A DNA stretch of 64,000 nt from Luscinia megarhynchos (GCA_034336665.1 CM067566.1:31278330-31342329), one strand, 5' to 3'; positions 51,901-63,700 are shown, numbered from the stretch's first letter. The notes: generated by a model not told the origin, from the sequence alone. Translations and numbers: made by a program.

Positions 51901-54900
51901 TAATTATTTATATCTATTTATATCTATTAACTTATATCTATTAAATATTATCAAACTGAAGCACATATTCACATCATCCATTTTTAAGTCAGCATATGGG
52001 GCCTTCCAAATTGTCATGCCAAACAATGTCACACAAACTTTATTACCCTTAAGCACACTTAAGGATACACAAAAACAATGTAAATTTGCTTAAAGCAGAA
52101 ACTCAATTGTATTTTAGACCTGTCCCCTCTCTTAGCAGTACCAGCAGAGATTTCTCATTTTACCTGCAAAGTTATATATGGCAAAAGCATGAATGAAACA
52201 GAAAATACAAGTACTTGTTCCTTTATAGCTTCAGTAACTACAGACCCATGACACCTGGCAGTGTGTACAACAGCACTGACCAGCCCAAACTGTCACTGCA
52301 GGAGCAACACACATTCTGCCTCCATCACAAGATTTTTTCCCAAGACCCAGGTTAAGCATATACAGGGCCTCCTAATGCCACACTTGGTACTGAAGTAGTG
52401 AACATTGACTTAACATTTTTGTGTAAGCAGTAACTGGAGCTTTACATATAACTTACTAGTCTTTACAGACCTCCTCCAAATCTTAGAAACTTTGAATTAC
52501 AAGTTTTAAAAGCATTTAGTAAATTCTGTGAGAGTGGGAGAACCTTTAAGAACAGCACACACTCTTCTACTACTGCCCAAAGTCCAAAGAAAGGGAAAAC
52601 CAGCTCTCCTGTGGTTTGACAAGAGACTGAGTAAGAACAGTGTTAAATCCCAAACACTTCTACAAATATCTGGGAAAAGGGACTTACAGAGAGACTTGGA
52701 AAGCTAGGCACTGATCATTAGTAATGCACAGTACAACACAGCCTCCCACTCACAGCCACAGCTGAGAAAAATAAAAAGTCAAGTGGCAGTAAGGTAATCT
52801 GAGCCTGGGAGCCAGTATGTACTACACAATAAAATAACACCCACCACAGACAGCCTCTGTCTGCAGGTCCTTGCATCCCCTTTGGTCACAGCTATCTGAG
52901 CAGTCAGCCTCTTCCCTCCCTCTTCCACCGATCAGCATCTCTCCAAACCAACTTAGCACAAGACGCGTTACCATCACTAGCAGACACAAAGGATTTCAGG
53001 AGCAAAAAGAAAAAAATTCCTCTACAAAGCTGATTCGAAAATATGAAAACAGATAAATGTACCACAGACTGTGTAGCCTTTACCCTCATCTGAATGGATT
53101 CCCTCCACACTTATTGCTTGAGCATGACATGCAGGCATAATGTCAGCTCTTTAAGCCTTGCCAGAAAACTGTGCAAAAATAACTGCATATGAATGTTTAT
53201 TCCTGTGTGGAGGATGCAGGTCAGGGAGGAATCATAATACAGTTTTGACATAATTAAGTTAGATGGCATCTGTAATCTGCTGGAACACACAAGTATCCAT
53301 TTTACTTCACTTTAAATTACCATCTTGACAAAACCCACACGTCACAACTCACATAACTAAGCTACCCCGCAGCCCCAGGTTTGGTTTTTTCTAAAATCCC
53401 TTTTTACAGCTGAACATTCAAGCCTCTTTCAGAACATAGCACCTGAAGCCTGCCCCACAGACAGTTCTGTTTCTGTGCCACTTTTCAGCTTTGCTTTTAA
53501 AAGCAAGTATCCAGACACACAGTGGGAAGGCTCAGCAGGAGAAATCTGCTGCTGCAAAGCAGATCTCTCCACACAGAAATGGCTGCTTATTCGATCTGTC
53601 TCACAATCCCTGCTTGAAAACAAGCAGTTTTCTCAACAGGGATGCTCTGGGGTCCATTACACTCTAGTGTCTGAAAAACAGTCCCATCCAGTCATCCAAG
53701 GGTGGTTTTCAGTCATGCTGTGAAGTCATGTGTAAGGTAGAGGGCATACAAAATTAAAAGGCAAATCAAACAAATCCCTGTACAAAAAATCCTTTAAAAA
53801 AACATCTGTGGAGAGATTTGCTCTGTGTTGCCCTAACACAAGGTACATGCATTTTTTTGATTTGTTTTTAAAAGTAGACAGTAAAAGAGAACCTTGCTAA
53901 AATTCTGTAGGATCCTGTAACACAATATCAATATGAGAAGGAACAAAAATGTGTCTGTTAAAATTCAAACCAGTGTATTTAAGCAGCTTCCCATTCATGC
54001 TACAGCAAATACCAAAAATATTATAGCAACTTACTTTTGTTGCCATTTCCCAACTGGTGTTTTTGAAACATTTTCTTTACAAAAATTAAGATTTACTCTT
54101 GCTTCTAGATATTTGCACATCATCTGCCATTCATGCTAAAATGCCCAATCCAGATATTTGTCCTCTTACAAACTGCTTTAATAGATCAAATGCAGTAAAT
54201 ATTTTCAGATAAGCATTTAGAGTCCTTCAAAATCTTTAGCAGATAAGATAGATGTTGTAAAAAAAAATAAACTAGGAAACAGCTAAAATACTTAAAATTT
54301 AGCTTGAATTTTAATTGGTTCAGTATTTAGAATGAATCTGTATCAAAAGTAAGATGAGGAGAGTTGTTTATAGCTAAAGGTGTAGAAGGATGTAATTCTT
54401 TTAACCATAGCACATATGACTGTAGAGAAGGGTAGCATCTTAAAATACCAACAGGAAGAAAAAACCAAACAAAAAATAAATAAACAAACAAACCAAAACA
54501 CTACCACCAAAACCAAGCTGCCTCCTACAGTCACTGTCACTGAGTGATCATGCCCATTTTGGAAGAAGATACACAGGAAGAACACTTTTGGAGAAGTGAA
54601 GTAAGGCAGATGCATGTACACACCAGATTCTTTGCTTTGGTGCCAGTGTAAATGAGGGAAGTAGTGCAGTGTCAGCATGCAAGGTAACAGCTTCTATTTA
54701 CAGTGGCCTGCACTGCTCCAAAATAAGCTATCTACACCTCTGGAAATAATAATGCTGTGTTATGTTTCTTATTCAATTTCAGCAAAGAACAAAAGCAATT
54801 CTCCTGGTCACAGAAATATTATCATCCCCTCACAACTGGTACCATACTGCAAACCTCTCACACTGCTTTGTGCCTCAACATTTTAGACCTTTGACTAAAA

Positions 54901-57900
54901 TGTCTCTCTCTCAGGGAGTCAAATGCAAAACTTGCTGCTTAACATGAATCAGATACTTTTGTATGTTTTCATTTGCTCTCTTATGATCATACACCAAAAG
55001 ATTCAGTTGATAGAAATCTGAAAAGAAAAAAACCCTTATAACGTGCCATTTGTTAACAACAGAGGATTTAATACAATGGTGTTTAGAAGTGCTTTAAATT
55101 ACTTTCTGATTTTATTAGAGCATCCTAACAGCTAAATATTTTGCCAATAGGTGGCACCAGCACTAGTTAAAAAGTGTAAAGAACCCTGTCCTTACTGAGG
55201 AACAAGCCTTCCTCTCCCACCTTAGTAGGCATCAACATGGAATGCCTACTTTGGTATCACCAAATAAAAAATAGTAGAAAGGTCAGGTAAATGTAGCCCC
55301 TACGAGAAGTCATTAGTCTGAAATCTAGTCCTCAGGCTACTCATCCTTTAATAATAGACACCCAATATTTTTAGAAAAAATAAATATTTTTGTTAAGTTT
55401 TAGAGACTTAATTATGTTTCCCTTAACCAATAATAAAGGTCCACAATCCTGCTCAGGAATGCTTATTGCTAGTCATGTGGTTGTACAACACTTCTTTTGC
55501 TAAAAAAAGCATAAATAGAAGCTAAGCACTCACTACTGCAGAGTTTTAGCCACCTCTACACTAACTGCTCCTCAGGCTTTTTGTTATACCTTCTTCAATT
55601 GAAAACTCTGCCTCAGGAAGCTCCCATATTTCAAATTGATGGAGGCTAAGACTGCTCTCATATGGGACCCCAGCTGAGTACTGCATCCAGTCCTGGAGAC
55701 CTCAGCACAGGAAAGAGCTGTGGAGGAGGCTCAGAGGAGAGCCATGAAGATGATCAGAGCAATGGAACACCTCTCCCAAGAAGAAAGTTTGATTGTTCAG
55801 CCTGGAGACAAAAGAAGGTTCTGGGGACCCCCAACTGCAGCCTTCAGTATTTAAAAGAGGCCAGTAAGAAGGATGGGGACACACTTTTCATTTTTAGCAG
55901 GGCCTGTTGCAATCGGACAAAGGTGCAATGGTTTCAAACCAAAAGAGGGACAACTTGGATTATATTAAAGGAGTATCTTTCACAATGAGAGTGACAAAAC
56001 ACTGGAACAGGTTGCCCAGAGAGGCAGTACATGCCCCATCCCTGGGAACATTCAAGGTCAGGTGGATGGGACTCTGAGCAGCCTAGCTGAAGATGTTCCT
56101 GCTCATTGCACAGGGGTTGGAGCATATGATTTTCAAAGGTCCCTTCCAACCCAAGCCACTCTATGACTCTATATCCACATACATACTATCTACACTTGCT
56201 CTACTCTTACATTCTGAGAGTGGACATCAGGCACAACAGAATGCTGGCCAGCCAGAGGTCAGCTGCTCTACTTGAACACCCAGGCACTAAAGAAGCAGTT
56301 ATATTTTCAGGACCCAACTTTACCACAGGAAAAAAGAAATAGCTATCAGTAAGACTATCTCTCACCAGGCTGGGGTCAAAGCTAAGAGATGCCCTTGGAA
56401 CAAAAGGCAAGAGCTCATTTAGCAGCAAAGAAGGGACTGTCAAGTACATCCAACTGCCATGCTCACACAACACTGCAGGTATGCACCACATGCTGGGGGA
56501 AAAGATTAAAAAGAGAAAGACAGAATGAGATTGTGCAGACACACTTTCATTTTGCATAAAGCTTACATTTAGTTATTCACCATTAAATCCAGGGGTTGCA
56601 TTATGCTGTAGCATCCAGAAAAGGAAACATCCAAACGTGATGCTAAGTAACATGGTAGTCTGTTCTACAAGATTTCAACAATGATTATGTTAGCAGTAAG
56701 TTGTGCTGGGTTTTTTTGTTGGCTTTCATTTGTTTTAATAGAGTACCACCATTTTTCCTCTAACCATTTCTTTTTAAAACTCGGGAACATATGAGATTCA
56801 TCACCACATTAGGTAAAATGCCTCCACCTCTTTTAGGAAAAATAAAACACCAAACAGTCTTCAGAACAAGATTTTACCCTTCTACAGTTTGGACAGCCCT
56901 CTTAAGAGTTTATTATACATACACAGAGCCTGAAAATTTTTGGTAGATGAAAACCTGAGTGGCATATCTGAAATTAAAAATCTGCCCTAAATTTGTGTGA
57001 ACTATAAAAAGATTGTATTTGCATGCCTCTGTTGGCATACTGTTTCACATGTGTCAAGCAAAAATACATCACCTTCAGATAATGTGCATAACTATTGGCT
57101 ATTTAACAAACAAAAGGGTTAGCCCCAGTAGTCCCAATGGCTAACAGAGACAGTAGTGGTAATCAATCCTTAAAATCATATACAAGGTTACCAGAGGAAT
57201 AAACCAAAAATAAAAGTCCACATCATAATACAAAACTTCAAGGCACCAGCTAGTGAAATTTCTGTTAGTTTTGTTGGGTTTTTTTAATACAGGTAGAAAT
57301 CAAGAGCTCATAAAAATGCAGAATCAACTTTACCACCAGCTCTACAATACTTTTGTATCTGTTCTTCAGTACCAGACAATTGTAGCTTAAAAAAAACCAT
57401 CTGTTCAGGATTTAGAGCAGTAGATATTTAAACAGATAAACTGAAGCGAGATAGAGGATAATTAATTAATAAATAATTAATTGTAGGAACCTAAACTGTA
57501 TAAAAAATACTCCCCAAATCAATTATTGTCTCACGAAGATCACTGGTAGCACAAGTGGAAAAACAGGCTTTGCAAGATTTAATTTCTCATAATGTTCTCA
57601 GAGTTAAATTCCCTGTTCTCATTTTATTACTTTATGAAAAAGACTTGCCATTCAATTTCCTTTCATCTGAAAAATATTAATATCTATTTCTATAATGTAC
57701 ACTTGAATAAAAACCAGTGCCTACCTTCCTTTTATCTTGGTTTGATACAAGCAAGATATCCTACTGGAATGCACATTTAGCTCTATTTTAGAGTATTGAC
57801 AACCTTATACTTTGCAAAACTTAAGCATGGACCTCAGGGTCTTCAGATTGACAAAAATTTCCCCACCCCATAGCATGTTCATTTTCTATTTCTGCATTTT

Positions 57901-60762
57901 TCATTACACTTTAATTACTTTTTAAAGTCCTCCTTTCTAGTTCAAGGAACTAGAAAATGATTTTATTTTTTTTAACATAGAGGGAGAGATTATATGAGAT
58001 CCTAAAATCTTTTAAATTTATTTATAAAGAAATTAATTTTACTATGTTGCCTTTTTGTTATGCATTGATACAACTAAAGTATACCCTGTCTAAGCAACTA
58101 TTTGATCCTAATTTTGCCATTAAGATCACCTCCTGAAGATACCTCAGTTTTTACATATTTTGAGAGCCATAAAAAGCACTATGTGCAATAAATGTAAATA
58201 TAATTGTAATATGCACTGCTTTTAAAAAGGCAGCCATTGCCAATTCATTGCAGAAAGATTTAAGAGCACTCTTTATTGCAACTCAAAAACATAATACATT
58301 GAAGAGTCAAAATAAAGTCTGACTGACAAATTACGCTGTATCATTCCTTCTACTCCGTTTTGGAAAGAGAACGGACTGAGATTTTGAAGAACTGGTTGTA
58401 TGAAAAGGAGTGAGAATATGATTCTCAGCATATGAATTTGTAATGTCAGAAACCCCAGTTGCAGCAAGTTCTGAAAATAAATGTATTATAGATATGACCT
58501 TTCCCATGATCCATCAGCTTAGATGAAGAATGGTGGGGAGATAATCATACCATGTGAGCTGCTGGAAGATTCAGACAAATGAAACAGAACCAAAAAACTA
58601 AAAGCATAGAAATCCCAAAATCTGTCTAAAAAACCCACACACACTGATTTCATATGTATGGTAGGAGTTCAATCAGCTTTTCAAACTGAAAACAACAGAT
58701 GTGACTAAAAAATGTAATCTTACCTTTCTGTCTCTTCACTTGGGGAATATTGCTGATTGTGGTTGCCTGAACTATTTCCACTACAATTTGATACCTAATT
58801 TTAAAAACAGTAGGGAATAAGGGTGAAGAGAGGGAGGAGAAAAAAAACAAAACATGGTATTAATTTTTTACAATGTCAGCATACTTAAGAATTAATAAAA
58901 ATCAAAGTACTTCTACTTCCTCCTCACCTGGAAACAGATTAATCCTGGAGTATACCTGCAACCTAAGGAGCAGTGTGCACATGGAGCAGGCAAAACAGAT
59001 TATCTTGAAACAAAAAGGAAACATTCAACTAACAATAACACTGCCCTCTTCTCTCAACTGATGGCATTGCACAGACAGGTAACATTCAGTAGACACAACA
59101 GAAAGTCACACTCTGAACATTAAATATAAGTTTTCTGTAGCAAACCAGGATGGTAGTTCAGTTTTAAAGAAAAGAGCTGTCTGTAAGGTTCTTACAGCTA
59201 ATCCACTCAATACATATATGGAGCATATATAAATTTGTAGAAGACACAAATCACATTAAAATATGCAAAACATCAAAGTACTATACTCCAGGAATAATTA
59301 AAACATGTTTATCACCTAAAACTATACTGCACAATAGCAGTATAATACCAGTTAATGCAGCTAGAAAACTGGAGTTCAAGTAAAACTTATTATATAACTA
59401 ACAAATACTATGCACTCAGGAAAGAAAAGGACTGTCAGTGAAGTCTTTCATAAATGTCAAAGTTCTGGTCTTTCAATGCACTCACTTTGGTAGCTATTAA
59501 TACTGGTAAGAAAGCAAGTATTCCAGTAAATGTGCTACCTATGAAGTTAACTCTTAGATGAAAGCTGAAGCCTCCCAGAAAGGCTGCTATTTCTGGGACT
59601 ACTTATTCTCCATTTAAGAAAGAACATGTGATCCTTAAAACACATTTCCCTTCTTTCATGCAAACTTTTTTCACCAACATCACTCCATTCAGTCCATTTC
59701 TCTTGCCTCCTAGAACTCTTTTAGGATTTTGATTGTCTCTGGTTCTTTGTACACATTTTTATACACACACCATACACTCTCAACTACATTTCAGATTTCT
59801 TTTTCGGCAGCAAATTCTTCAATTATTAAATTGAAACCAAACAGCCTATTTGAAAACCTGTAATTTTTGTAACCCTACTTCCTTTTCCATTACTGTATTT
59901 TGACTGTTTCCACCCCCCATCACAGCTCTTGTCCAGTCCATCAGAGGAATAACAGCCCCATAGTAAGGGTAGTGGTGTGGTGTGTAGGAAGTCCCACAGG
60001 TAATTCCCCATTCAGACAAAGACTTCCCAAATTATTTAGGGCAGCTCACTTGGACTTCTGATGCATTGATTATGTAAATGCATTGCAATAACACTCATTC
60101 ACCTCACCCAGGTGTTGTAAGCTAACTGTGAAATCATGAATTTATCAAACAAGGTACAGACAACCAACTACACATGGATGGTAGCTCCCATTTATCTTGC
60201 AACTTTTTTCCTTCCAGGTTTACTCCCATTTGCTCATATCCACAGTTTCACGTTTTTATTACCAATACTTAGCACCTCTCTTTTCCTGTTCTTTTATTAC
60301 TTTAAGTGTAGAAAATGCTTGGAGTTACATGCTCAAAGATACTATTTAGCCTGTTTCTCCCAGTCACTGGGCTCTCACTGCAATTACGAATGCCATACAA
60401 CACTGCACCACAGAAACACCCCCTTGCTACACTGCCAGACCATGACACCCTTTTCTCCCTCTAACTCTGTTCCAAATATTCTAGCTGCTAGATGTTCTGT
60501 GGTGCTGGTGAGTAAACATCTAAGGACATTTTAAATGTCATGAATTAATTTAACTTTGAAGAAGTGACTGTACTTGATAAACTGGACCCTTCATGGCCTC
60601 ATATCCACATTACTTCCTTCCTCCCTATTCTCTGTTATATTCCCTATTCATTTCTTAGGCAAAAGATGATATAGAGCCAGTAGTAAGTCTTTTTTACCTT
60701 GAATTGTGTTGTGACCTTTTGCTTCTGTAATAATAAATATCAGAATAAATACAATGCTGATC
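18869..60762 (-). CDS. SNX25: SNX25, sorting nexin 25 (3' 15 exons; 5' part not seen)
   Basis: Fifteen exons join in consistent phase to about 661 codons ending NAT-TAG. In order the product has: the end of the N-terminal region (YQIVVEIVQATTIS); a conserved helical segment (AMKADLLRARNVKRYINQLT); an RGS domain (ILQFEEILANPSYREHF to SFIVSDLYER); a coiled-coil linker (INEQASYAVNKLRQLNDKLE); a PX domain (PCYSVMVSLQEVGG, FQNLHRKLSE, LPFKSIDQKFMEKSKNQLNN); an acidic stretch (EEETEEDSDLSDYGEE); and the nexin-C domain (MFKWVRKTLIALVQVTFGRT to the end). SNX25 belongs to the PXA-RGS-PX-nexin C group with SNX13, 14 and 19, phosphoinositide-binding membrane proteins of the endo-lysosome/ER system. SNX25 is reported to promote TGF-beta receptor degradation. 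The gene is large, with introns up to 10.4 kb, and converges on LRP2BP. Confidence 0.95.
19739..19839 (-). CDS. SNX25: SNX25 exon, nexin-C
   Basis: 101 bp, phase 1 to 0: TLQNLVGQQNARHGVVKVFN, then ALQERKANKHLLY. The donor is TAT|GTGAGT. Confidence 0.96.
19898..19975 (-). mobile_element. CR1 3'-end fragment
   Basis: Plus-strand AGAATCACAGAATCATCATT, then AAGGCTGGAAGAGACATTCA and AGATTATCTAG. This is the antisense CR1 3' terminus, in a SNX25 intron. Confidence 0.75.
21409..21590 (-). CDS. SNX25: SNX25 exon, nexin-C middle
   Basis: 182 bp, phase 2 to 1. It encodes QIRDTVHWMFSEPMLVYYIG, VFRDAFWPNGKLAPPPRAKS and QKLLENIP. Confidence 0.96.
22754..22820 (-). CDS. SNX25: SNX25 exon, nexin-C start
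   Basis: 67 bp, phase 1 to 2. It encodes FKWVRKTLIALVQVTFGRTI plus N and a split K. The acceptor is TTGTTCTAG and the donor CAA|GTAAGT. Confidence 0.95.
23965..24082 (-). CDS. SNX25: SNX25 exon, acidic linker
   Basis: 118 bp, phase 0 to 1. It encodes EETEEDSDLSDYGEEVDGKK, then LAEPCFMLIGEIFELRG. The donor is GGAA|GTAAGA. Confidence 0.96.
27363..27527 (-). CDS. SNX25: SNX25 exon, PX domain end
   Basis: 165 bp, 55 codons: KLLSDERLCQSEALYAFLSP is the final PX helix, followed by HLKVIDVQGKKSSFSLSSFL and DLFSHQE. Confidence 0.96.
28029..28142 (-). CDS. SNX25: SNX25 exon, PX domain second part
   Basis: 114 bp, 38 codons: CFPSLKKVQLPSLSKLPFKS, then IDQKFMEKSKNQLNNFLQ. It contains the PX Pro-rich loop region and the following helix. 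Confidence 0.96.
28700..28840 (-). CDS. SNX25: SNX25 exon, PX domain first part
   Basis: 141 bp, 47 codons. It encodes EQVPCYSVMVSLQEVGGAET, then KNWTVPRKLNEFQNLHRKLS. The RKxxxF element corresponds to the basic phosphoinositide-contacting motif of PX domains. Confidence 0.96.
32768..32899 (-). CDS. SNX25: SNX25 exon, coiled coil to PX border
   Basis: 132 bp, 44 codons: IVSKLKDEITLMEREHSDLQ, then LHIARTDWWCENLGMWKAFI and VSGE. The acceptor is TTTCTCTGCAG and the donor GAG|GTAGGG. Confidence 0.96.
34142..34180 (-). mobile_element. Short CR1 3'-end remnant
   Basis: Plus-strand ATAGAATCACAGAAGGGCTT, then GGGTTGAAAGG. Only about 40 bases are recognisable. Confidence 0.65.
35161..35316 (-). CDS. 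SNX25: SNX25 exon, coiled-coil linker
   Basis: 156 bp, 52 codons. Acidic SQSCEEATEECSTR is followed by INEQASYAVNKLRQLNDKLE and the end SPKPDKK. The donor is AAG|GTATGT. Confidence 0.95.
35376..35521 (-). mobile_element. CR1 3'-end fragment
   Basis: Plus-strand ATAGAATGGTTTTGGTTGGA, then AGGGACCTTAAGGATCA, CACTTTCCACTAGACCAGA and GCCTGGCCTTGAACACAGCC. This clearly matches the antisense avian CR1 3' region. Confidence 0.9.
35522..39445 (-). other. SNX25 intron, coiled coil to RGS
   Basis: No exon or repeat family recognised. Open frames near 37.15-37.56 kb on both strands lack any family features. The next intron, 39722-41418, is also featureless. Confidence 0.5.
39446..39721 (-). CDS. SNX25: SNX25 exon, RGS domain second half
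   Basis: 276 bp, 92 codons, acceptor TTCTTCCTAG, donor GTG|GTGAGT. It encodes AEIPQLVSEIYQNFFVESRE, the IEVFYRIQADVYETLKDRYY helix and a charged tail VKKEEERSSAQ. Confidence 0.96.
41419..41550 (-). CDS. SNX25: SNX25 exon, RGS domain first half
   Basis: 132 bp, 44 codons: ILQFEEILANPSYREHFRIY, then MERMDKMALIGLWESVENLK and NANK. The donor AAG|GTGGAA is weak, matching consensus poorly after +3, and the frame remains open for 23 codons beyond it. Confidence 0.93.
43520..44067 (+). mobile_element. Endogenous retrovirus LTR (avian ERV-K-like), antisense to SNX25
   Basis: About 548 bp, beginning TGTGCTGGTTTTGGCTGGGG and ending AAACCACAAGTCA, with the TG...CA ends of an LTR. Internal landmarks are GGGATATTCCAGACCATATG (43743 on), GGCTGAACACCTGCCTGCC and TATTAAACTGTCTTAATGAG, which includes an ATTAAA poly(A) signal near 43943. 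It resembles a common LTR family of neoavian and passerine genomes, by recall. No TATA box is visible in the usual place, and flanking target-site duplications were not found. Confidence 0.8.
44072..44082 (+). mobile_element. Remnant retroviral primer-binding site
   Basis: TGGCACCCAAC begins 4 bases after the LTR and differs by one base from the TGGCGCCCAAC start of a tRNA-Lys (Lys1,2) primer-binding site. The element therefore kept its leader start and is not a clean solo LTR. No gag-, pol- or env-like frame follows. Confidence 0.55.
44110..48167 (-). other. SNX25 intron downstream of the LTR
   Basis: The right-hand part of intron 41551-48167. It is AT-rich with no recognised feature, as is 41551-43519 on the other side of the LTR. 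Confidence 0.5.
48168..48358 (-). CDS. SNX25: SNX25 exon, linker before RGS
   Basis: 191 bp, phase 1 to 0, donor AAG|GTATGA. It encodes SKGKETAAMKADLLRARNVK, QLTVAKKQCEKRIRLLGGPA and a polar acidic end (DEGDGPPSQK). This is strongly conserved in vertebrate SNX25. Confidence 0.95.
48359..55650 (-). other. Large SNX25 intron, left part
   Basis: Besides A27 there is a TATCTATT-like degenerate microsatellite at about 51885-51950 and an A-run at 51243-51257. No exon was recognised in this 10.4-kb intron (48359-58723). Confidence 0.5.
49905..49931 (+). repeat. A27 homopolymer
   Basis: Twenty-seven consecutive A bases inside a SNX25 intron. No retroposon body was recognised on its 5' side. Confidence 0.9.
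55655..56172 (+). mobile_element. CR1 LINE 3' portion, sense to the plus strand
   Basis: About 520 bp in the plus orientation. Landmarks are TGGGACCCCAGCTGAGTACT (55660), GGAGGCTCAGAGGAGAGCCA, AAAACACTGGAACAGGTTGC (55997), CATTCAAGGTCAGGTGGATG and the terminal CTATGACTCTAT. The open frame 55662-55988 within it is LINE-derived sequence, not a gene. Confidence 0.92.
56173..58723 (-). other. Large SNX25 intron, right part
   Basis: AT-rich; nothing recognised. Confidence 0.5.
58724..58794 (-). CDS. SNX25: SNX25 exon encoding YQIVVEIVQATTISNIPQVK
   Basis: 71 bp, phase 2 to 1. The acceptor is TTTAAAATTAG and the donor AAAG|GTAAGA. The split Asp codon G|AT is completed by the next exon, giving RQK-D-SKGKET. 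Confidence 0.85.
58795..60697 (-). other. SNX25 intron
   Basis: No convincing exon. A plus-strand open frame at 60136-60534 has no family features. Confidence 0.5.
60698..60762 (-). CDS. SNX25: Probable SNX25 exon (most 5' seen)
   Basis: 65 bp between acceptor TTTTTATTCTGCTCTCAG and donor AAG|GTAAAA. It is open in the frame that joins the next exon (TCA AG|G TAT) and encodes DQHCIYSDIYYYRSKRSQHN. It is called from splice sites and phase, with only vague family resemblance, so it is the least certain exon. Confidence 0.5.
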
Positions 60763-63700
60763 CTGAGAGCAGAATAAAAACTATCCACCAGCTTATTTCC
60801 TTATCACTATTTGTTCTCAACTATGTTTTTAACTCAGCATGTCTTATCTCTAGTCTTCTTCTGACAAAGTAAATGTTTCACATCTGATGTGAAAGAATTC
60901 ATCTTTTCTTCCTTACTTGTAGCAGAATTCCAATTAATCCATGCTAACTTCAGACTGAGGGGAAATCAAGGTGAAATTTCACACTTTTTCCTCTTGAAAG
61001 ACAGAGACAACACTCTTTGTGAAAACTTGGTAATACAGGAATAAAAGTCTGCCTGTCTCCCTTCATGACAAGCATCAAAGAAATGAAACATTAGAAAGAG
61101 TGAGTTTGAAGGACACTTGTGTATAACCATACAATGGTCCCTTCTGTGAAAACGTTGCTGTTTTTTCTCATCCCATTCCCACAAATTCAACTTTCCAGAT
61201 GATATAGGTATGATAGGAAAACAAACAAAAAAACCCCCAAAACAGCTCCCCAGAAATCAGCAAATTTCTTTTTATTAAAATACCAGCTCCCTGATTTCCC
61301 TACAAAAATTAAAAGGTATTTCCACAAAAAAAATAGTTATGTTCTAAGACATTAAGTGACTAAATGTTAGAGGTTCACTATAGATACAAATAAACTATGA
61401 GTCCTAAAGTTCTCCAAAATTAAGTAGTTACTGCATCACTTAAATACATTCCAAAAATAAAAGCCATAAAAGCAATGCAGAAAATCAATACAATATTTCT
61501 TCTTAAGGTAGTGCTTCTAAGCTAAAGACTTAAGAAAATCCTAGCACCATTATTATCCTTTCAGGGAGAGCTATTTACACAGCAGAGAGCTTTACACTTG
61601 CTCACATATTCTCCCTCTCTTTTCTGACTTCCACTGAACCAGCCAGAGATTTTCCCTACCTTCCCCACCATGAATACCTGGCTATAATCACATGAAAGCC
61701 CAGCAAAACTCTGTTAATGGAATCAGTCTGGAAGGATGCCTTATCAGCCCTCCCTCCTGTACTGCCATGTGCACACATCAAGGAACAGCCAGGAGTCTGT
61801 GCCTTCTTGACTGTGCTCAGTCAAGAGTCTGAGGAAATGTTTATCAGTGCTTCATGTCCTCTTGAACTTTGCAAGGTATTTTATCTTTATTTTATTAAAT
61901 AGATAATAATCAACCTGCCAAGATAAGCGTGACAGGAATGTTTAATACAAAATCATGAGTTCCCAGCAACTGTAGTGCCTTCAGTTAAATTCCCTCAAAG
62001 CTAAGCATAGACCAAAAATTGCTACTGCTTGTATGTGTCTTTACCAAGATACTGTATAGCAACATTATGAGTGACAGGAAGAGGCTTAGAGCTTATGAAT
62101 ACCATGCACTGGCTTAGAACACTGAAAAATTATTTCCAAATAAAACCAAGAAAAGGAATTCTTGGTGAGCATAATTACCCAGAATAGCATCTAACTGGGA
62201 AACTCTGTTTAAGTAAAACATGCCAGTAATTTATTTGTTGTGAGAGAACTGGAAGCATTTTCCCCACTCCCATCACTCCAACAGACTCTTACTGTGCTTC
62301 TCAGGAATAAGTGCACAACAGCTTATTTGTTTCCTTCTATTTAACTCTTTCTTTATAGATTTCCCCTGTGGTTCACTGCTGTGAATTACAGCTAAGTACC
62401 ACCCATTTGGGGTTATTTTTTTCAATCTATATAGGGACTACTGTTTGGTTTTGTTAATTCAAATCTGCAAGTTTTCACTGGCTAATCATGAAAGCTTTGC
62501 CAAGTAGACTACACAAATCTGAGATGACTACAGGTTAGTCTATCTCTCTTTGGGTGCTCCCACAGTGCTGAAGCACTAAGAGAATGGGAATGCCTTCTTC
62601 CACAGGAAGTGCTCTTTAACCACTATCCCAGAGACTGGCTTTGTACAAACAGGGGAAGGAAGAACACTGCCTCCAAAATCAAATACTATTTCTCTTCAAA
62701 AAAAAAGATACCTTTTCTCAGACATTTTCCATTAAAATACTGATCTGCTCAAACTAGTAAACATTTTGTAGCATGTAGAGGAACACATTTCAAGATGATG
62801 GCAGTTGGACTTCACAGAATAGAAAGGAAAAACGTAGGTGCAGCCAAAACCACATTATTTCATAAAGCAGATCTGCTCTCTGGTATTAAAGAGTGCAATT
62901 TAAAGTGACCTATCAGCTAAAAAGAGAACACACTGAGCATTAATGTGCTTGAACAACAACAACAACAACATAAGAGTTGGGTTTCTTTCGAAACAAACAG
63001 ATCCATTAGTGTGATTATGCTAATAAATATGTCAATTAGGTTTTAGGCAGAGTCTAATAGAGACTAATTTCTGCTCTCAGGAAAAGCACATTGTCCCAGA
63101 GTAAAGAGCAAATTTTACAGCAGATGAACAATAAGTAGCCAAGCAACAGAATCATTTCACCATCACCTAAATGTATTCTCCTATTCCAGAAATGCAAGTG
63201 GCTTCAGAATCAAAGAGAAGAACAAGAGAAAGTATGATTTTATTATGAAGCCTGCACACTCCATCCCAGTAAGCCATCTCTTGGTCTGATCAGGCCAAGC
63301 CTAACAGAAGTTCAGGGTCACAAGAGATGACACAGAATTCACCAAATGCAATCGATATGCATGTGCATTTCAGATGCTGCTCCAGCCATTTGAGAAGAGA
63401 AAAAGCTGGCCTGCAGCAGCAACAGAGGGGAGCTGGGAAGAGGAAAACCCACCAGTTCTGGCTGGTGGTTAAAGCTTAGGACAAACACTCCAGAAATGGT
63501 TTCAGGGGTCCTCCAAATCTTTGCTCTGCTCAACAAAACCAACTCAAGGACATCTAGGGAGGTTCTACAACAGCAGTATCTCTGTTCCCCTCTTGCCAGT
63601 CAATTGTTCCTTATCCTTTCACATAAATCAGAGGAGAAAGCAGCTGTAAAGATAAGGCAAGCATGCACAACTGGGTCTTGGGCTAGCAGGCTTGAGATGC

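Noticed and set aside
55662..55988. 108-codon open frame near 55.7 kb as a gene
   Set aside because: It lies wholly inside the CR1 LINE copy at 55655-56172.
58870..59040. Possible SNX25 exon with donor CCAG|GTGAGG at about 58927 (minus)
   Set aside because: In the phase needed to join the 58794 exon it meets a TAA four codons before the donor.
60136..60534. Plus-strand 132-codon frame
   Set aside because: Hydrophobic and Ser-rich chance frame in AT-rich intron, with no family features.
60966..61190. Minus-strand 74-codon frame as a SNX25 PXA exon
   Set aside because: No donor or acceptor pair flanks it, and the peptide shows no PXA-like pattern.
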